Positions 19,771 to 31,668 of a stretch of DNA of 64,000 nt are shown here, in pieces; position 1 is the stretch's first letter; each line of letters opens with the position of its first letter. The stretch spans positions 1,304,001 through 1,368,000 of the forward strand of contig NC_087068.1 of assembly GCF_963678635.1 (NCBI RefSeq). The letters are read 5' to 3'. The notes under the pieces were generated by a model, which was not told the DNA's origin, searched no databases, and saw only the letters and a list, made by a program, of their open reading frames with translations. Origin of the DNA: Symsagittifera roscoffensis. Taxonomy: Eukaryota; Xenacoelomorpha; Acoela; Convolutidae. Both the position numbers and the translations under genes were made by a program.

Positions 19771-22182
19771 ATTTGTCTTGTTCATCTTTACTGCCATGGT
19801 ATAGAGAGTGAAGCCGGTAAAATCTATTCCCCTTCATCTGACTTAAAAGCATATAATCTGGTTATAATATTCAATGTAAAAACTCAGCTAATTTTAGTTA
19901 AGTTGGTCCCGTTTGCGGAGAGAGCTGCGGTGAGAAACCATTGGCTTACCTCAACTCGGACCAAACGAATCATGACTAATGCTAATAAACAACACGATTC
20001 ATAAAGCAATGCGAACAAGCAACCTAGATAAATCAATGCGAGCAAGCATAACGATCGATCAGCATTTAAGAGCCATCAATTTGGACAATTTGATTAGTTT
20101 GAACGAGCCTATTTGAAGCTGGTTCAATAGGTTGAACTGGTTGGACCTGCATTTTCACTGTAGATTTAGGGGATTTCTTCTCTAGATTTGTTCTCTCTTT
20201 TCTAACGACACCGCAAAGTCGTCCCTTGAGCAGTGAAATCAGTGGGGCGAACGAGATTCACTACTATCTACAATCCCGAAAGGGTGATTTTGGTGGCAAC
20301 TACTCTGTGTTGTAATATGTTGCTTGCCCCTCTGTGTATTGCTCTTCGGCTGTCTTCTTGTCTCGTCTACTCGATACAATCGCAATAACTTCTAATAATA
20401 AATTAACTTAGATGATTATATGTCCAATTACAGAAGGCTCTGAGTGGCCAGGATATATTCTATTAATCAAGTCAACAGGAAAGGGTCCGCGATTTATCGG
20501 CCAAATTGCCTAATTGCAATTAACATCCAACTAACTGCACCAACACTAACTATTGTTTCTCTCTAGAGAATCTCTGATGAGATTTAACCATCTACTGGTC
20601 TCTTACTCCGAGAACCAATTACCTGACTAACTAGCATTAATTGTTCTCTCTAACTAACGGAAAACCAACTATACTCTCTCTCAGTATCAATTGCTCTCTT
20701 CTCTGACTGAGAACCAACTACTCTCAATAGTAGCCAACAACTGTTCTGACTCTTAAAGGCTCTCCGGTACCCTTCAATTCCTTATCTTTCTTTACACTTA
20801 GCTTTAGTTAAGTCACGCCTTTCCCTATCAGTCCTGACATCCGCTTAAGTCACCCGTCCGCTCATGTTTTAAGACTATATCCCTTCCCGTGTCAATTCTG
20901 CCACGTGCCATTTTCGGTTTCTTTTATCAATTTTTTCACGCTTATTAGATACCCCGTATGCGGTAGGTGCCACAATTTGACTAAGCACACAAATTTCATA
21001 CGAGTCTAATCAGCAAATTTCTGACCTCATTGACTTCAGCACTCCAGTTCAACTCAACCTCCACACCAAGCTAAATTTACTCAGTGACCCTCCCAAGGTC
21101 TTTATTTCAATTATCCGGTTAACGTTCCGGCCTCCCAGGGGTAGAGGAGACTCTTTTTATGGGTAGCTAATTCATTTCAGGCATCTAACATGTCTATCTG
21201 TACTCTATTCCAATCCGGACTCTCTAGTTATCCGGGTAAGGTATTTCGTCTATTAGGGGTCAAATCAAACCAAAAAGTCACCTCCGGAAGCCAAGTAAAA
21301 TCCCTGTCCGTTCATACAATTTAGGTGACTTAATTCTCATGCTACGGTTCTATTTCTATCAGTTTTCTCTGGGAATACTTTTCTACAGTCTAGTTGAAAA
21401 GCTAATAATAGATCACTTGCCAAGCTAAACTGAACCCAACGTTTACCAAGTCCACTTTGAATTAAATCCACTACTCCAAGGTTGCAATGTAAAAATGTAT
21501 CTCGATCGGCTTCTGCTCTAATTCCCAAAATAAAGTTTTCCTCCCAATTTTAGCAAGGTGACCCATTTTACTTTCCAGGGGTTGGGCTGGGGAATACGCC
21601 ACTTTCCGCTGTTAATCTCACGGTTTTCCATGCAAGTTTGGGGTCAAAACGCCCAAAGATCAACTTACGGTCACCCAGGGGTCAACAGGAGTCAAACTTC
21701 CATATTTGGGTTCAGAATCCCATGGGGGTCTTAACTACCAAGTTTCAATCATATCCCATTATGACTTCACAAGTTATCCCATTTATAAGGTCCATTGACT
21801 ATTTTTCCGGAAAAAAACTATTAAAACCGGAACGAGTCGCCGGGGGTTTTTCATTCACTAGGTGTCTTTTTTCGGAGTTCGTATCTTATGCCGATTGCCG
21901 CAATAAAATCATTATGCCACCGTTTATGATTTCGCGTAGATTGCCTATTTCCGGTCTAAGGGCTTTTTTCCAAGTGCTAATAGCTTCCGGCCCAACCGCC
22001 GGATTTGATTCAAATTATAATACAAGATGTATCTTGCCATTACCTATCATCTCTCCGAGTTTCAGCTCCCTGCATTAGTTTGAGGCCGAGAAACGACTTC
22101 CGGAAGTTAGGGGTGGATTTGTTTACTTTGGCCATAAAACCGAAAGTGGGGTTCCTAGGAATCTGGGATGTTAAACTTAAGC
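19771..22182. other. unidentified block, probably old transposon DNA
   Basis: Less AT-rich than its surroundings, with a CT-rich plus strand at 20,540-20,760 (CTCTCTCTAACTAAC-like words). ORFs of 63 codons (minus, 21337-21528) and 146 codons (plus, 21638-22078) overlap in this block. I recognise neither. The minus-strand peptide, with DLIQSGLGKRWVQFS, has a protein-like composition, but I cannot assign it. No LTR pair was found by eye. Confidence 0.4.
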
Positions 22183-22250
22183 TTCCGTTAACTAGGCTTA
22201 CAACATTCCGTTAACTAGGCTTACAAGCTTCCGTTAACTAGGCTTAACTT
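22183..22250 (+). repeat. 23-bp tandem triplicate
   Basis: TTCCGTTAACTAGGCTTACA-type units start at 22183, 22206 and 22229. Confidence 0.9.
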
Positions 22251-22439
22251 TTGATGAAAATAATCTGATGATCAATCTGAAAAGATGGAAACCACTCCAT
22301 TAATAGGGCTTTTAAGACAAACTTTGGAACTCTTGGAGAGCCCAGAATCTTTGCTCTGAAATAAATTTTCAGAAGGGAACGATATTCAAAGCAAGATCTT
22401 TGTCTCTTTAGTTAGAACCAAGACTTCATCAAAGAACTC

Positions 22440-23520
22440 TGAAACATGAGGCACCTTGAATTTTTCCCCAAACTGGGCTTGCAATTTACGAGATGAGAAG
22501 CTACTACTGACGCAATGGGAGCAATTAAAATGATAGTACACCCAAAAAGCTAAGAGTTGCTTTTAATCTAACGAGTACGCGAGCTTTGCTGAATAACGCA
22601 CCGAGTTTTGGCCCAAAATTTCAACACGACCTGTTCGATTATTTTCCAGGTTCCTTTGCTAGAAGACTTAAGCTACGGGGTATATACAATTGAAATTTAC
22701 GATGGAGTGATATTTAGAATGGATAACACTTGCTATCACTCATGAAAGCAGGTAAACTGTATTGGTAAACATTCTGAATCAATCGAATCGACTTCTACTA
22801 CGATGAATGACTGACTGGTGCAGAGGTTGTTGCCTCTGCTAAGATGCTGGCCGATGATGTGAGATGTCAACTTGGACATAGTTTACTAGATACAGCTTAT
22901 TCCGCAAAAAATTGCAAGCAACTCAACACAATTCAAGCAATCGTTGCCAGTGAAGTACGCCAAAATGATTACGGGTTCTCATTAAAGCTTGAGGAGCTAA
23001 GTGGCTCCCGAACAAAAACACTTTTGTGTTCAAAGTAGCCCCTGAACCTAAGGAGAATTTACCAAAAAAATCTCTTCTCTCAGACATCTCAAAAATCTTT
23101 GACGCGTTGGGGTCGTAGATTTCGATGACATTTCTTTTGAAATTCATAATTGAATCATCATGTAAGCAGTAAAAATTTGGATGATGATTAGCCCGATGAT
23201 ATGATCAGGTGAGGAGACATGTTGAGGAGAATTGTTTTGACTTCATTTTATCTGTGACTCATCAGAAACTTCATACGCCAAGAGTTCTTGTGGCTAAATC
23301 AAAAATGGCAGCTCTGAAATTTTTGGTTAACCCAAGCTTGGAACTTTTTGCAGCTGCTACAAGAAAAGAACTCCAAACTCCGATTGATGCAATTGCCCTT
23401 AAAAGCTTCAGTTTATGGAATGGACCGATCTGGTTCTTTGAGTTTCCGACTCCAGAGCAATTAAAGCTGATGGAAGCTGGTGATGAGAGGAAAAAATGCC
23501 TTTTTCAATAAATGCCAATT
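22440..23520 (+). pseudogene. BEL/Pao-type retrotransposon pol remnant
   Basis: Three fragments occur in the expected order for a BEL/Pao polyprotein. At 22538-22690 is TPKKLRVAFNLTSTRALLNN then FGPKFQHDL, like the start of the reverse transcriptase (K-RVVFD ... SLND-L--GP-L). At 23029-23115 is PKKSLLSDISKIFDALG, like the LS-ISKIFDPLG motif that follows the RT. At 23209-23511 is LVAKSKMAALKFLVNPSLEL then FAAATRKEL, like the K-RVAPLK--TIPRLEL-AA block of the RNase H-like region, then LWNGPIWF like the WW-GP-WL motif. Large deletions, stops and frame changes make it dead. No YVDD motif, integrase or LTRs were seen. Confidence 0.7.
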
Positions 23521-25085
23521 GATCAATCTTCCGATGAACCAGCTCCTTTTATCTGCAAAAAGGCACTCTCTAAAGAAGTGAATATGTTTACTTTGGTATG
23601 TCGCCTTGTTTCGCGCACCGCATAGAGGAGAAAGAAGAAAACAACAGTTACGATCATCCAACTTGACTGACTAAGCGCATGCAGCACTGGCAGCAGTTCT
23701 TCGCCTAATACGAAACGGTGTGAAGTACCAACGATTCATCGAACAATTGGCAGGAGATTTAACTTAAGAACGAATTACAATATGAGACCCCTTCGCTCAC
23801 ACTGGTGTCGACCTTGCTACAAGATGGCAAACAAAAAACACAAAATATTTTCATCGATATCAAACTCAAGTTGGATCAAGTCGCTTCAGATGAAGATATA
23901 AGATCGATGCAAGGGTAGACTGGTCTTAGTAGCGAGCCCAATTACGGTGTAGAAAGTATCAGAATCAGATATCACGGGTGATGAGTTAGCAGCTGTAAAC
24001 TCAGGATTGTGGAAATCGAACGGCTTCAAGGTCAGATTGAGATCAAAAAGAATTAAATTTACTGCAACAGTGAAAAAATAAGGAACGCATCTGTCGGAAA
24101 CAACAAAAATACAGATCGCTAGGTCAACATTTTTTGATTCAGCGGCTCAGCTTCAGCGGCAAATAGAGACAGTGTTAACTCCTTGCGGTCTCAAGTATGA
24201 ATTCACTCGATTATTTTCATATGATTATTTGTGGTAATCAGGCAGGCCTATCCGAGCGAAGAATTAATCAAACTAATCAGCACCCATAGTGACTGGCGAG
24301 AAAACGCTCCTTGTGAATAGCCACCAATGCTACACTTTTTATTTGTGTAATAAACTTATACTTTCTAAGCCGTACTTTTTTAAGTTTTTAATTTCATAGA
24401 TCTTCACCGTTTCTGCCTTCGAAATAACATTATTTTATTGGACCTATATTCTGAAATTTAAGTTGCACTAATAAGCGAACCGGGCATTACTCGTTTTTTT
24501 GGTATTCATGAATTCGGGGTATTAGTAAGTTTGATCACCCCTGATAGCTGTATTAGTTCTTTTAAATTGTTTGTTCTGTTTTCAAAATAAAATATTTAAA
24601 AAGTTCTGATTACGTTTTTAACCTCAATTTTTTTACATTATTCAGAACTTTCATCATTTTTAGCCACATGCAATTATGATGAGATATTTCGCAAAATCCA
24701 CGGCGGATGTTTCTCGGCCAAATGCGCCTCATAATCGATCGAAAATTTTTCGCTTTTTGAAATTATCAAAATCATTGAACAAAATCTGCCGTCAAACTCA
24801 ATTCACTGATAGCTGAAATTTTAGCCCTGGAGCCTAAAGCCGAAGTACTATGCCGAAATTTCTTGAAAGTTTACATGAAAATTTTCAAGAATTCTTTGAA
24901 AATTTTTAAAAACAGAAATTGATCAAGTGTACTGTGATATCTTTTTTTCAAAAAAAAACTGCCAATAGACGACAACATCTTTTAAAAGACTGCAACAATA
25001 AATCTTTCAATTAACAAAAACAAACAATTTTCAGACAAAAAGCATCAACAAATTCAATTCCGATATCAATAGTCGGGTATCATCT
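23521..25085. other. decayed retrotransposon tail or anonymous DNA
   Basis: No recognisable motif. 23,521-24,330 is somewhat GC-richer and may be further decayed pol sequence. 24,340-25,085 is plain AT-rich DNA. Confidence 0.35.
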
Positions 25086-25089
25086 TCTA

Positions 25090-25605
25090 TGCAGCTTATC
25101 TTTGGCAGTTTGAACTGTTGCAACTGTCTTCTTTTTACCAGAGCCTCTTTCGCCTCCTCCAAATTGGCCAGTGGAATTCAGGCCGAGTCAGAGCGTTTCC
25201 CAGGAGACACCATCGGGGAGGTAGAGGTTGGCTTTTGACTCCCGGACGCATAATAATTGTTGTGATTTGTTATTACGTCGAGTCTGTTTGTGTCGAGTCT
25301 GTTTCAACGCTTAAGCCAGACAAGCTTAAGCTTTGCAGTCGTTTTTCTTCGTTTTTGTCCATCCAAATTGTTTTCTGTTCCAGTTTGTCTTTGAGCATGT
25401 GATCACTTGCAAAAAAGTAATTCTTTTGAGAAGTGATTGACGCACTAAACAAACTGTCTTCTGAATAGGTGAGTGTGGGCATATTGAAAGAGTTGATTTG
25501 AAGCGATATCAAGCGATCTGTGCAACCTGCCCACGAGTAATCGACGCCGGATATTAGCTTCACAATTGTCGTTGTATCTGTATTGGAGTCTGTCATTTTC
25601 AACAT
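25090..25605 (-). pseudogene. broken minus-strand ORF in dispersed repeat G, copy 1
   Basis: On the minus strand an ORF of 110 codons starts at 25605 (KMTDSNTDTTTIVKLISG ... PTLTYSE ... HMLKDKLEQKTIWMDKNEE). Farther on, in another frame, it continues SKANLYLPDGVSWETL, a stop, then LGLNSTGQFGGGERGSGKKK and about 15 more residues. The same blocks occur in G2 at 33 kb. The product is not recognised; the glycine-rich GGGERGSGKKKT stretch superficially resembles a P-loop but does not fit a strict Walker A. The stop and frame change indicate a pseudogene. Confidence 0.55.
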
Positions 25606-25733
25606 TCAACACAAACTATCTGAAGAAGTGGATCTTTTAAAAGCATGTGTTTTCACAATCAACGCAAGAGCGCCAAGGAAAACCAAAAAAAAGCTTTTTG
25701 AACTTTTCCCATACAATTATCTGCTTCGAGTAT

Positions 25734-25763
25734 CCCCCCCCCTACCCGGGGGGGGGGGGGGGG
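25734..25763. repeat. C9/G16 homopolymer pair
   Basis: A run of nine C, then TACCC, then sixteen G, followed by a G-rich stretch to about 25,785. It is probably the G/C-rich end of a MITE. The exact run lengths are likely sequencing-sensitive. Confidence 0.8.
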
Positions 25764-25840
25764 CAAGAAGCGATGAGGGGCGGGGCCACCCTGCCTCCTG
25801 GCCTCCAGTTTTTTTAGTTAATGAGATTTTATGGATTTGA

Positions 25841-26761
25841 GACCAAGTTTTTGAGTACAAAATTCTGGCTAGGCTGTTAGTGGGAATTGACAGGGGACAG
25901 GGGGTTAATGGGAATTAACAAATGATGGAAGCTGGAAAAATATGGAGTGTACATGATGATTTTTAACAATTTGGTTTTATTATTTAAAAATTTAAACCAA
26001 AATTAAGCTGTTTATTCTAAAGGGTTGCTTATTCTAATTTTTAAAATGAGACTGATTTTCGCTGGTATTAAAAGTAATTTTGAATGGTTTGAAAAATGGA
26101 ACTAATATATTTAATGTTTGTGAGTCGTGGCCAAATGGTAGTGGACACCGACTTTTTGATGGTATATGAACCAGCCGAAAATACGCGTCTGTTACATTGT
26201 AAGTTCAAATACAGCCTTCACTCAAGTGACGTTAGTATCGGCTGGTTTTTATTTAAACGGCTGGTTTCTATTTAAATCAGCTGGTTTCTATTTTCTTCTT
26301 TACAACCTATTTTTCGTTCTGAAAATGAATAGCAAAAAAACAGGCCGAGAGCTGAAAACTGCAAAACAATTCCCTGTCATATGACAATAACGTGGTCGCT
26401 CAAAACACGAGCTACTCTTTTCCCGAGACTATTAGCCAAAGCAAACACGTATCGCAAATAGAAAAATTACAGTCATACTGAAAATATGATTGTGAAATAT
26501 ATTGTAGCTGTTTTTATTCATTACTAGTTGTATCATATTAAAATTTTTTGAATACAGCATGAACTCGTCAATATTGTTGTTCTCCAGTTTTGGAAAACCG
26601 AAAACCATATTACAAAGTCACGCGCTTTTGTGCTCGTAGTTATCATTGTTAAGTGTTCAATTTTTCACATGTGCAGTTAGATGCATGTTTTTTTGGCAAT
26701 AATGTACACAAGTTCTGTGGAAATTGGTCGAGGTTTCACGTTTTGTCGCGTGATCAAATCA
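25841..26761. other. no gene; short tandem triplicate inside
   Basis: AT-rich DNA. At 26,240-26,296 a word of about 19-20 bp, GCTGGTTTCTATTTAAA, is repeated three times. At about 26,393 the string CGTGGTCGCTCAAAACACG resembles the decayed minisatellite at 18 kb. Confidence 0.5.
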
Positions 26762-26860
26762 AAATGGCGCCATAATTGCAACAGAGCTAGAGCCAGTGAC
26801 TCAATTTTTCCCGATTGCATGCAATCCATATTAGATGCTGAAACATTTGGTGATGGTGCA
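26762..26860 (+). repeat. dispersed repeat G1, right-hand module
   Basis: Shares GCCATAATTGCAACAGAG, CGATTGNATGCAAT and AGATGCTG...GGTGA in the same order with 34,528-34,625 of G2. The order of modules (minus-strand ORF, then this block) is the same in both copies. Confidence 0.7.
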
Positions 26861-26942
26861 TGAGGTATAAATGCTTTAAAATAAGGAATTGAATAAAAAA
26901 TGGCGATAAAGAATAAAAATAGTGCTCGCATATCAGAGCAAA

Positions 26943-26995
26943 GCCCTGAATCTTCCGACTGCTCTCTAACTCGCCTGTATTAGTATTGGACAAAA
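26943..26995 (+). repeat. solitary satellite-like half-monomer at end of G1
   Basis: GCCCTGAATCTTCCGACTGC, a diverged TAACTCGC and GGACAAAACTG correspond in order to CCCTGAATGTTCCGACTGCC, TAACTGGCG and TGTCAAAAC of the 73-bp satellite. It lies about 80 bp after the G module, where the satellite array begins in G2. Confidence 0.6.
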
Positions 26996-27680
26996 CTGTA
27001 AATCAACCAAAATTTTTGGAACTGTAATTATAGTCCAGAAGCGAAGCAGAGCTTTTCACTTCTTGTGATAGAAAAATGTTTAGCTCTCACTACTTGCAGA
27101 TGAACCAATAAATTGAACTAAAAAACTTATAATGTTTTAAAAAAAAAACATTATAAAACTTGCAAAATATCTAAAATCGTGGAACTGAAAAAACTGCACC
27201 GGTAGAAAATTTTACAAAAAGAGTCAAAGCCTCGCGCTACATGCAATAAAAACTATTATCACAGGACAAACTAACCAAAACATAGAGATGAAAGCCGTAG
27301 AAAACAAGTATCGAAAAGATGATCTACAAAAGTTCTTTCTAAAATCCCCTTCTAAAAGTTTCTAAATCCCCCTCAAAACACCTCGACAAAAATAGTTTGC
27401 AGATCTCTGTTCGTTAATTTTGTTTCTCCTTGTTCTTTCTCAAAAATTTTCTGTTAGTTGGTAAAAGTACAGATTTGAATATGAGCACCAACGAACAAAT
27501 CCTGTGAACAAAGTTATTCACAGAAAAAACCCTGTGAACAAAGTTGTTAATTCTGAAAATTTCATCTGAAACGATGGTAACACTGGTGATGTTAAATGAA
27601 ATTTTTTAAAAATAAGCGTTGTTTTACTTCGCAATAGTGCTTGTAATTACCTGCTCTTTTTGGCGCAAAAGTTACGTTTT
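26996..27680. other. no gene; one short hairpin
   Basis: AT-rich. TTATAATGTTTT at about 27,127 is followed after a short A-run by AAAACATTATAA, giving a 12-bp-arm hairpin. Confidence 0.5.
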
Positions 27681-28030
27681 TGTTCCGACTTTCGTAACAA
27701 AAGTAACGGAGTAATTGTATCGGGTAGGTTTTTTTCTTCAGACCAATTTCCAACTTTTAACTAGCAATTTTTAACGGATTTTTTTACCATTCGAAAGGTA
27801 TTGTTGTCCTGAGCTTAGTTTTCAAAAGTTATTTCACCTGTGATTGTTTTTGGCAAAGTTATGAGGGCTTGAAGATTACCAGTTTTGCAAATTTCGCGCT
27901 ATTATCGCGTAAGCGGAGATTTAAAAATAGAAATTGTTTCAAATTGATTAAAGTGTTTTAATGAACTTAATTTGTTTCATGTTATTACAACTCAATAGAC
28001 CTTACACGGCAGTCGAAACATTCAGGGCTG
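27681..28030 (+). mobile_element. element A copy 4, internally deleted
   Basis: It starts TGTTCCGACTTTCGTAACAA (27681) with the inner hairpin, keeps TATTGTTGTCCTGAGCTTAG and GCGTAAGCGGAGATTT, and ends GGCAGTCGAAACATTCAGGG (to 28,028). At about 350 bp it is shorter than A1 and A3, having lost part of the interior. It lacks the full CAGGGC-TTC-GCCCTG hairpin. Confidence 0.75.
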
Positions 28031-28204
28031 AAAAAATCTCAACCCGGATTATAGGGCAGAAACATGAGACAGAAAATGATGAAGAGTAAGTTCTAGACAG
28101 GCCCCATATTTAATTTGGATGAATAATTTTCATAGGTAGTTAATTAGTTCTGAGACAATGGAGGAAACCAATTTATCAGATAGTTTGAACTTTGTGTTAA
28201 AACG

Positions 28205-29705
28205 TTCTGTAGAAAAGTCTCCCAATAATGTCAGTATTGAAACATTTAACGTTTATACTGAAGTCTTCGTGAGGTGTCATCACAAGGTGAGGAAATTGGC
28301 TGGAGGCTGCAAATTGCCAAACTAAAAACTTAGGAAGTTTTCGGTACATGTTGCCACGAATGATTTACTTGGGTTTTATCACCAGAGTGTTGAAAACAAT
28401 TTTTCGCTTTACCTGCTTTTTCTGCTAAACAAATTTTTTGATAAACTTTTCTCCAACAAATTCCGATGGTTTTTAAGGCCATTCAACATTTCTGAGAGTA
28501 TTTTATGGATTTTAAATAGTTTAAACATCTAAATTTGGCGCTTATAATTAACTATAAATTTGATAAATATAAAATTATAATTGTAATATAAATGATTATT
28601 TTCTCTTTTACTGAGTGCAGGTAGAAATAGAATTCTTCAGATTTGATTAGTAAAAAGTTGAATTTCAGTCGCGACAGCCTGAAAATACCTAAGTTCGGTT
28701 GCAATAGACTGGACTTTATAAATCAGAACCTTTGCCCGGGTTTGATGAACTAGTGGTTGGGCAACCACCCTTTGCCTTTTCTGGTTTAAATTTCACCCTT
28801 TATAATTTTTCCGGATCTTGTTTACTAGACCCCCTCTTCTATTTCGAGTTTCAGAAATTCAACTTTGGCGGCCACCTTTTTAATAACATGAAAAAATTTT
28901 CAGAAAGTGTACTTAATTAAATTTTTTTAAGTCTGTATTATACAAATAGTGAGTAATACAAATACGAACGCGCGAATATGAAAACCCAATGAATTGTTGG
29001 CGTTTTTGAAATGCACATTTTATATAGAAATGGTTGTCAAAATTAACACAATAATACGGGACGAAATAGTTAACGAAGTCCAAAAGGGGGAAATAGTTAT
29101 GAAGATCCGTTTTAACCTATTCAAATCAAATCAACCAATATAACACCCTCTCATAATTTGAGATTTTGCTAATTTTTACTGCTTTTGACTTCAAAAACAA
29201 TAATTATAGGGATTATTTTTGCCACGAAAAGTGCTTTGATTCTTTTACAAGAGTTTGCGGGATTTAAAGAAAAATCATTCCTTTAAAATTGATTTAAAAT
29301 TAATTCTGCCAGTTGAAAACATGATTTATTTATCAGAGATACTTTTCGCTCTTCTCAAGCTATTATTTTGCTTTTCCATTGATATTTTCTACATAAAAAA
29401 TTATTGAACAACCTGTTATCAAGTGAATAGTTCCTTAAAAACCATCGGATCAGTTGGAGAAAAGTTTATAAACAATTTCGTATAGCAGAAAAAGCAGCTA
29501 GAGCGAAAAAACTGTTTTTAACTCTCTGGTGATAAAACCCAAGTAATTCAATTGTGGCAACATGTACTGCAAATTTCTTAAAATTTTACTTTAGTAATTC
29601 GCAGCTTCCAGCCAGTTTCCTCACATTTTGATGACACCTCACAAAGACTTCAGTATAACCTTACATTTTTCAAAACTGACGTTATTGGGAGACTTTATAC
29701 AGAAA
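28205..29705. mobile_element. ~1.5-kb element with ~280-bp diverged inverted repeats
   Basis: The left arm (about 28,205-28,481) includes TCTCCCAATAATGTCAGTAT, GAGGTGTCATCA, TACTTGGGTTTTATCACCAG and CCGATGGTTTTTAAGG. The right arm (about 29,432-29,705) has the inverted counterparts in reverse order (CCTTAAAAACCATCGGATCA, CTGGTGATAAAACCCAAGTA, TGATGACACCTC, ACGTTATTGGGAGACTTT). The roughly 950 bp between arms has no recognisable gene. It is an old DNA-transposon relic or foldback. Confidence 0.78.
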
Positions 29706-29911
29706 AAATTTTATTATAAAACATTCGAATAGTTATAAGTTTACAGTGTTGATGTGTTTTTATTTCATCAAGTGAACCGAAAAACTAATTGTTTCAAACG
29801 ACAGTACAATGATAAAAATCTCGATTTCAAAAATTTTCCAACTCAATCTATCTCGCAATTTTATTTGAAAAACAAAATATATTATAATTTGGCTTTATGC
29901 TTTCCGGTGAA

Positions 29912-30215
29912 GTCCCATTTGTACCAACGTTCATTTGTACCAAAATGAAAAATCGGTCCCATTTGTACCAAAATTATTCAACTCGTTTTCTGAATGGTCG
30001 AATTATGAGCCAACGAATTATTACAATTAATTTTCTATTGTTCAAACAGAAGAAAACTAAGCAGCAGAATAGTGATCGCCGCAGTCGCGCCAATGTGTTG
30101 CGAGCTTGCCAACAGAGGGTAGGACTCTGAACGAAAATTAGAGCGCCCACCGGCGACCTTAAACCAAGAGCTTAAAATATTCTGCTTAGTAGTCTTTGGC
30201 CATTTGAATATGCTT
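29912..30215. mobile_element. element B copy 2
   Basis: Reiterated GTCCCATTTGTACC, CATTTGTACCAAAATGAAAA and GTCCCATTTGTACC at the left. It then matches both subterminal parts of B1 in reverse orientation. It lacks the B1 middle part with its 67-bp duplication, and its right terminal words are degraded. Confidence 0.7.
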
Positions 30216-30288
30216 TTTTGCTGCATCGAATTGGCAATTAATTAGCATATGTAGCTGCGTTATTGACGGCTAGTTTTTGGGGATTGTA

Positions 30289-30392
30289 AGCATCCGTGGC
30301 TCAATGGTTCGTGCGTGAGATTCAAATCTGCTAGAATGCAGATTTTTGCTATTTAGAATTTTTGCTAAGCCTCGAGTTTGCAAATTCGAGGC
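30289..30392 (+). other. tRNA-like or SINE-like remnant (tentative)
   Basis: A box-A-like TGGCTCAATGG at 30297-30307 is followed by GATTCAAATCT (box-B-like but too close). Two hairpins follow: AAATCTGC/GCAGATTT at 30324-30345 and GCCTCGA/TCGAGGC at 30369-30392. There is no matching acceptor stem, so it is not a functional tRNA. It could be a tRNA-derived SINE fragment or chance. Confidence 0.25.
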
Positions 30393-31120
30393 TCATTTGT
30401 ACTTTTCATTGTGTCACTTGATAGAGCTGATTTTTGGTCGTGTTCTCGCAAGTATTTGCAAAGCGCAGCTTCGCCTTTGTAAATAATTGCAAACAGTTTT
30501 GGTCATTGCCAGTTACATTTATAAAGTTACGGAATGTTTTCAGATGAATGGGTGGCTAAACTGACAGTGGTTATGCATAATTCTAGAAAACGGAAGACTG
30601 CTGGAAAGGAGGAATGCTTGTCATGCCCGTTGCCTCCGAAAGTTCGAAAACTAGTTTGCAGTGTCAAAAGTTGCTCAGTCAATTTCAACTGTTGCTTTTG
30701 TTTCTCTGATGAATGTGGAGCTGACAACGAAGATAAATGCTATAAGTTTCAACAACGCGTTTTCATTCACAGTATAAAAATTTCAATGAGTTAAATAGTG
30801 AGCAGATAAAAACTCATACCATATAATATGATATCAAGTTTTATCTGCTCTTTTTTTCAGTCATTGGTTTTACATGTATATTCGTTGGTGAACAAGATCA
30901 AAATTTATAAAAATTAAAGATAATAGTAGTCCAAATATTGCATGAATTGCAATAGAGTTGAGCTAGGAGCTCATTCATTTGCAAATTTCATGTCATTTAG
31001 ACTGACAAATTTCAGATCAGTTTTTCTCAAAATGGTAGCTTTTTTTAAAGATTGGAATTCTAGTAAAACTCTTAAAATGATACTACACTTGAACTTCCAC
31101 GAGTTTTCTTTAGGATAGAC
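30393..31120. other. no confirmed gene; one hairpin
   Basis: ORFs on both strands at 30,527-30,794 overlap. The forward one is Cys-rich (CSVKSCSVNFNCCFCFSDEC) but has no start context or family match I can name. A hairpin GAGCAGATAAAAACT / AAGTTTTATCTGCTC spans about 30,799-30,851. Confidence 0.4.
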
Positions 31121-31571
31121 AAGGTGAGAAAAAATCATACCAAGCGCATAGTGTCTTCCCATTTCGTGAACTCATTGGAGCAATAATTTGTTACCTTCTA
31201 ACTTTAACTAATTATCTAAATCACATACTTTGATTTATGCGTAGAATTTCACATTTTTCAATCTAGAAACAAAATTGTTGTGATGACCTATTTTTCTGAG
31301 TCTCACAAACAATAATTTTGAATCGCGGGTATTTTCACACTGATGTACAGGGGCGAATTTTTTTTTGGGGGGGGGGGCACGGGGAGTCGGGCGGAGACCT
31401 CCTTTTCCTCAGGGATTCGACCCCCTGTCGACCCAAACGGTCCCTCCTTTGAACTATTTTGAGATATCAATTTTTGGTGATGGACCCTCAAATTTCACAA
31501 AAAGCGCCTTTGGCGCCAATGTATACTAAATTTGAGGGGGGAGCGCGCCAATAAAGTGCAATTTTTGATCA
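31121..31571 (+). repeat. H direct repeat copy 1 (contains MITE-like G-run segment)
   Basis: Matches 32,538-32,984 at offset about 1,417 bp with few differences. It includes ACAGGGGCGAA followed by long T and G runs, then GTCGACCCAAACGGTCCCTC, TTGAGATATCAATTTTTGG and GCGCCTTTGGCGCCAATGTA. These are shared in looser form with the D repeat at 9.74 kb and with 34.02 kb. Confidence 0.88.
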
Positions 31572-31668
31572 TACAAAAAACTCTTTAAATCAATTATAAT
31601 CAAATATAACTTATCATTGCGTCAGAATTTTGTTACACCAAAAGTGCAATTTAACTACATCCATAGAC

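Noticed and set aside
23461-23661. 66-codon minus-strand ORF
   Set aside because: It overlaps the end of the BEL/Pao remnant and shows no recognisable family.
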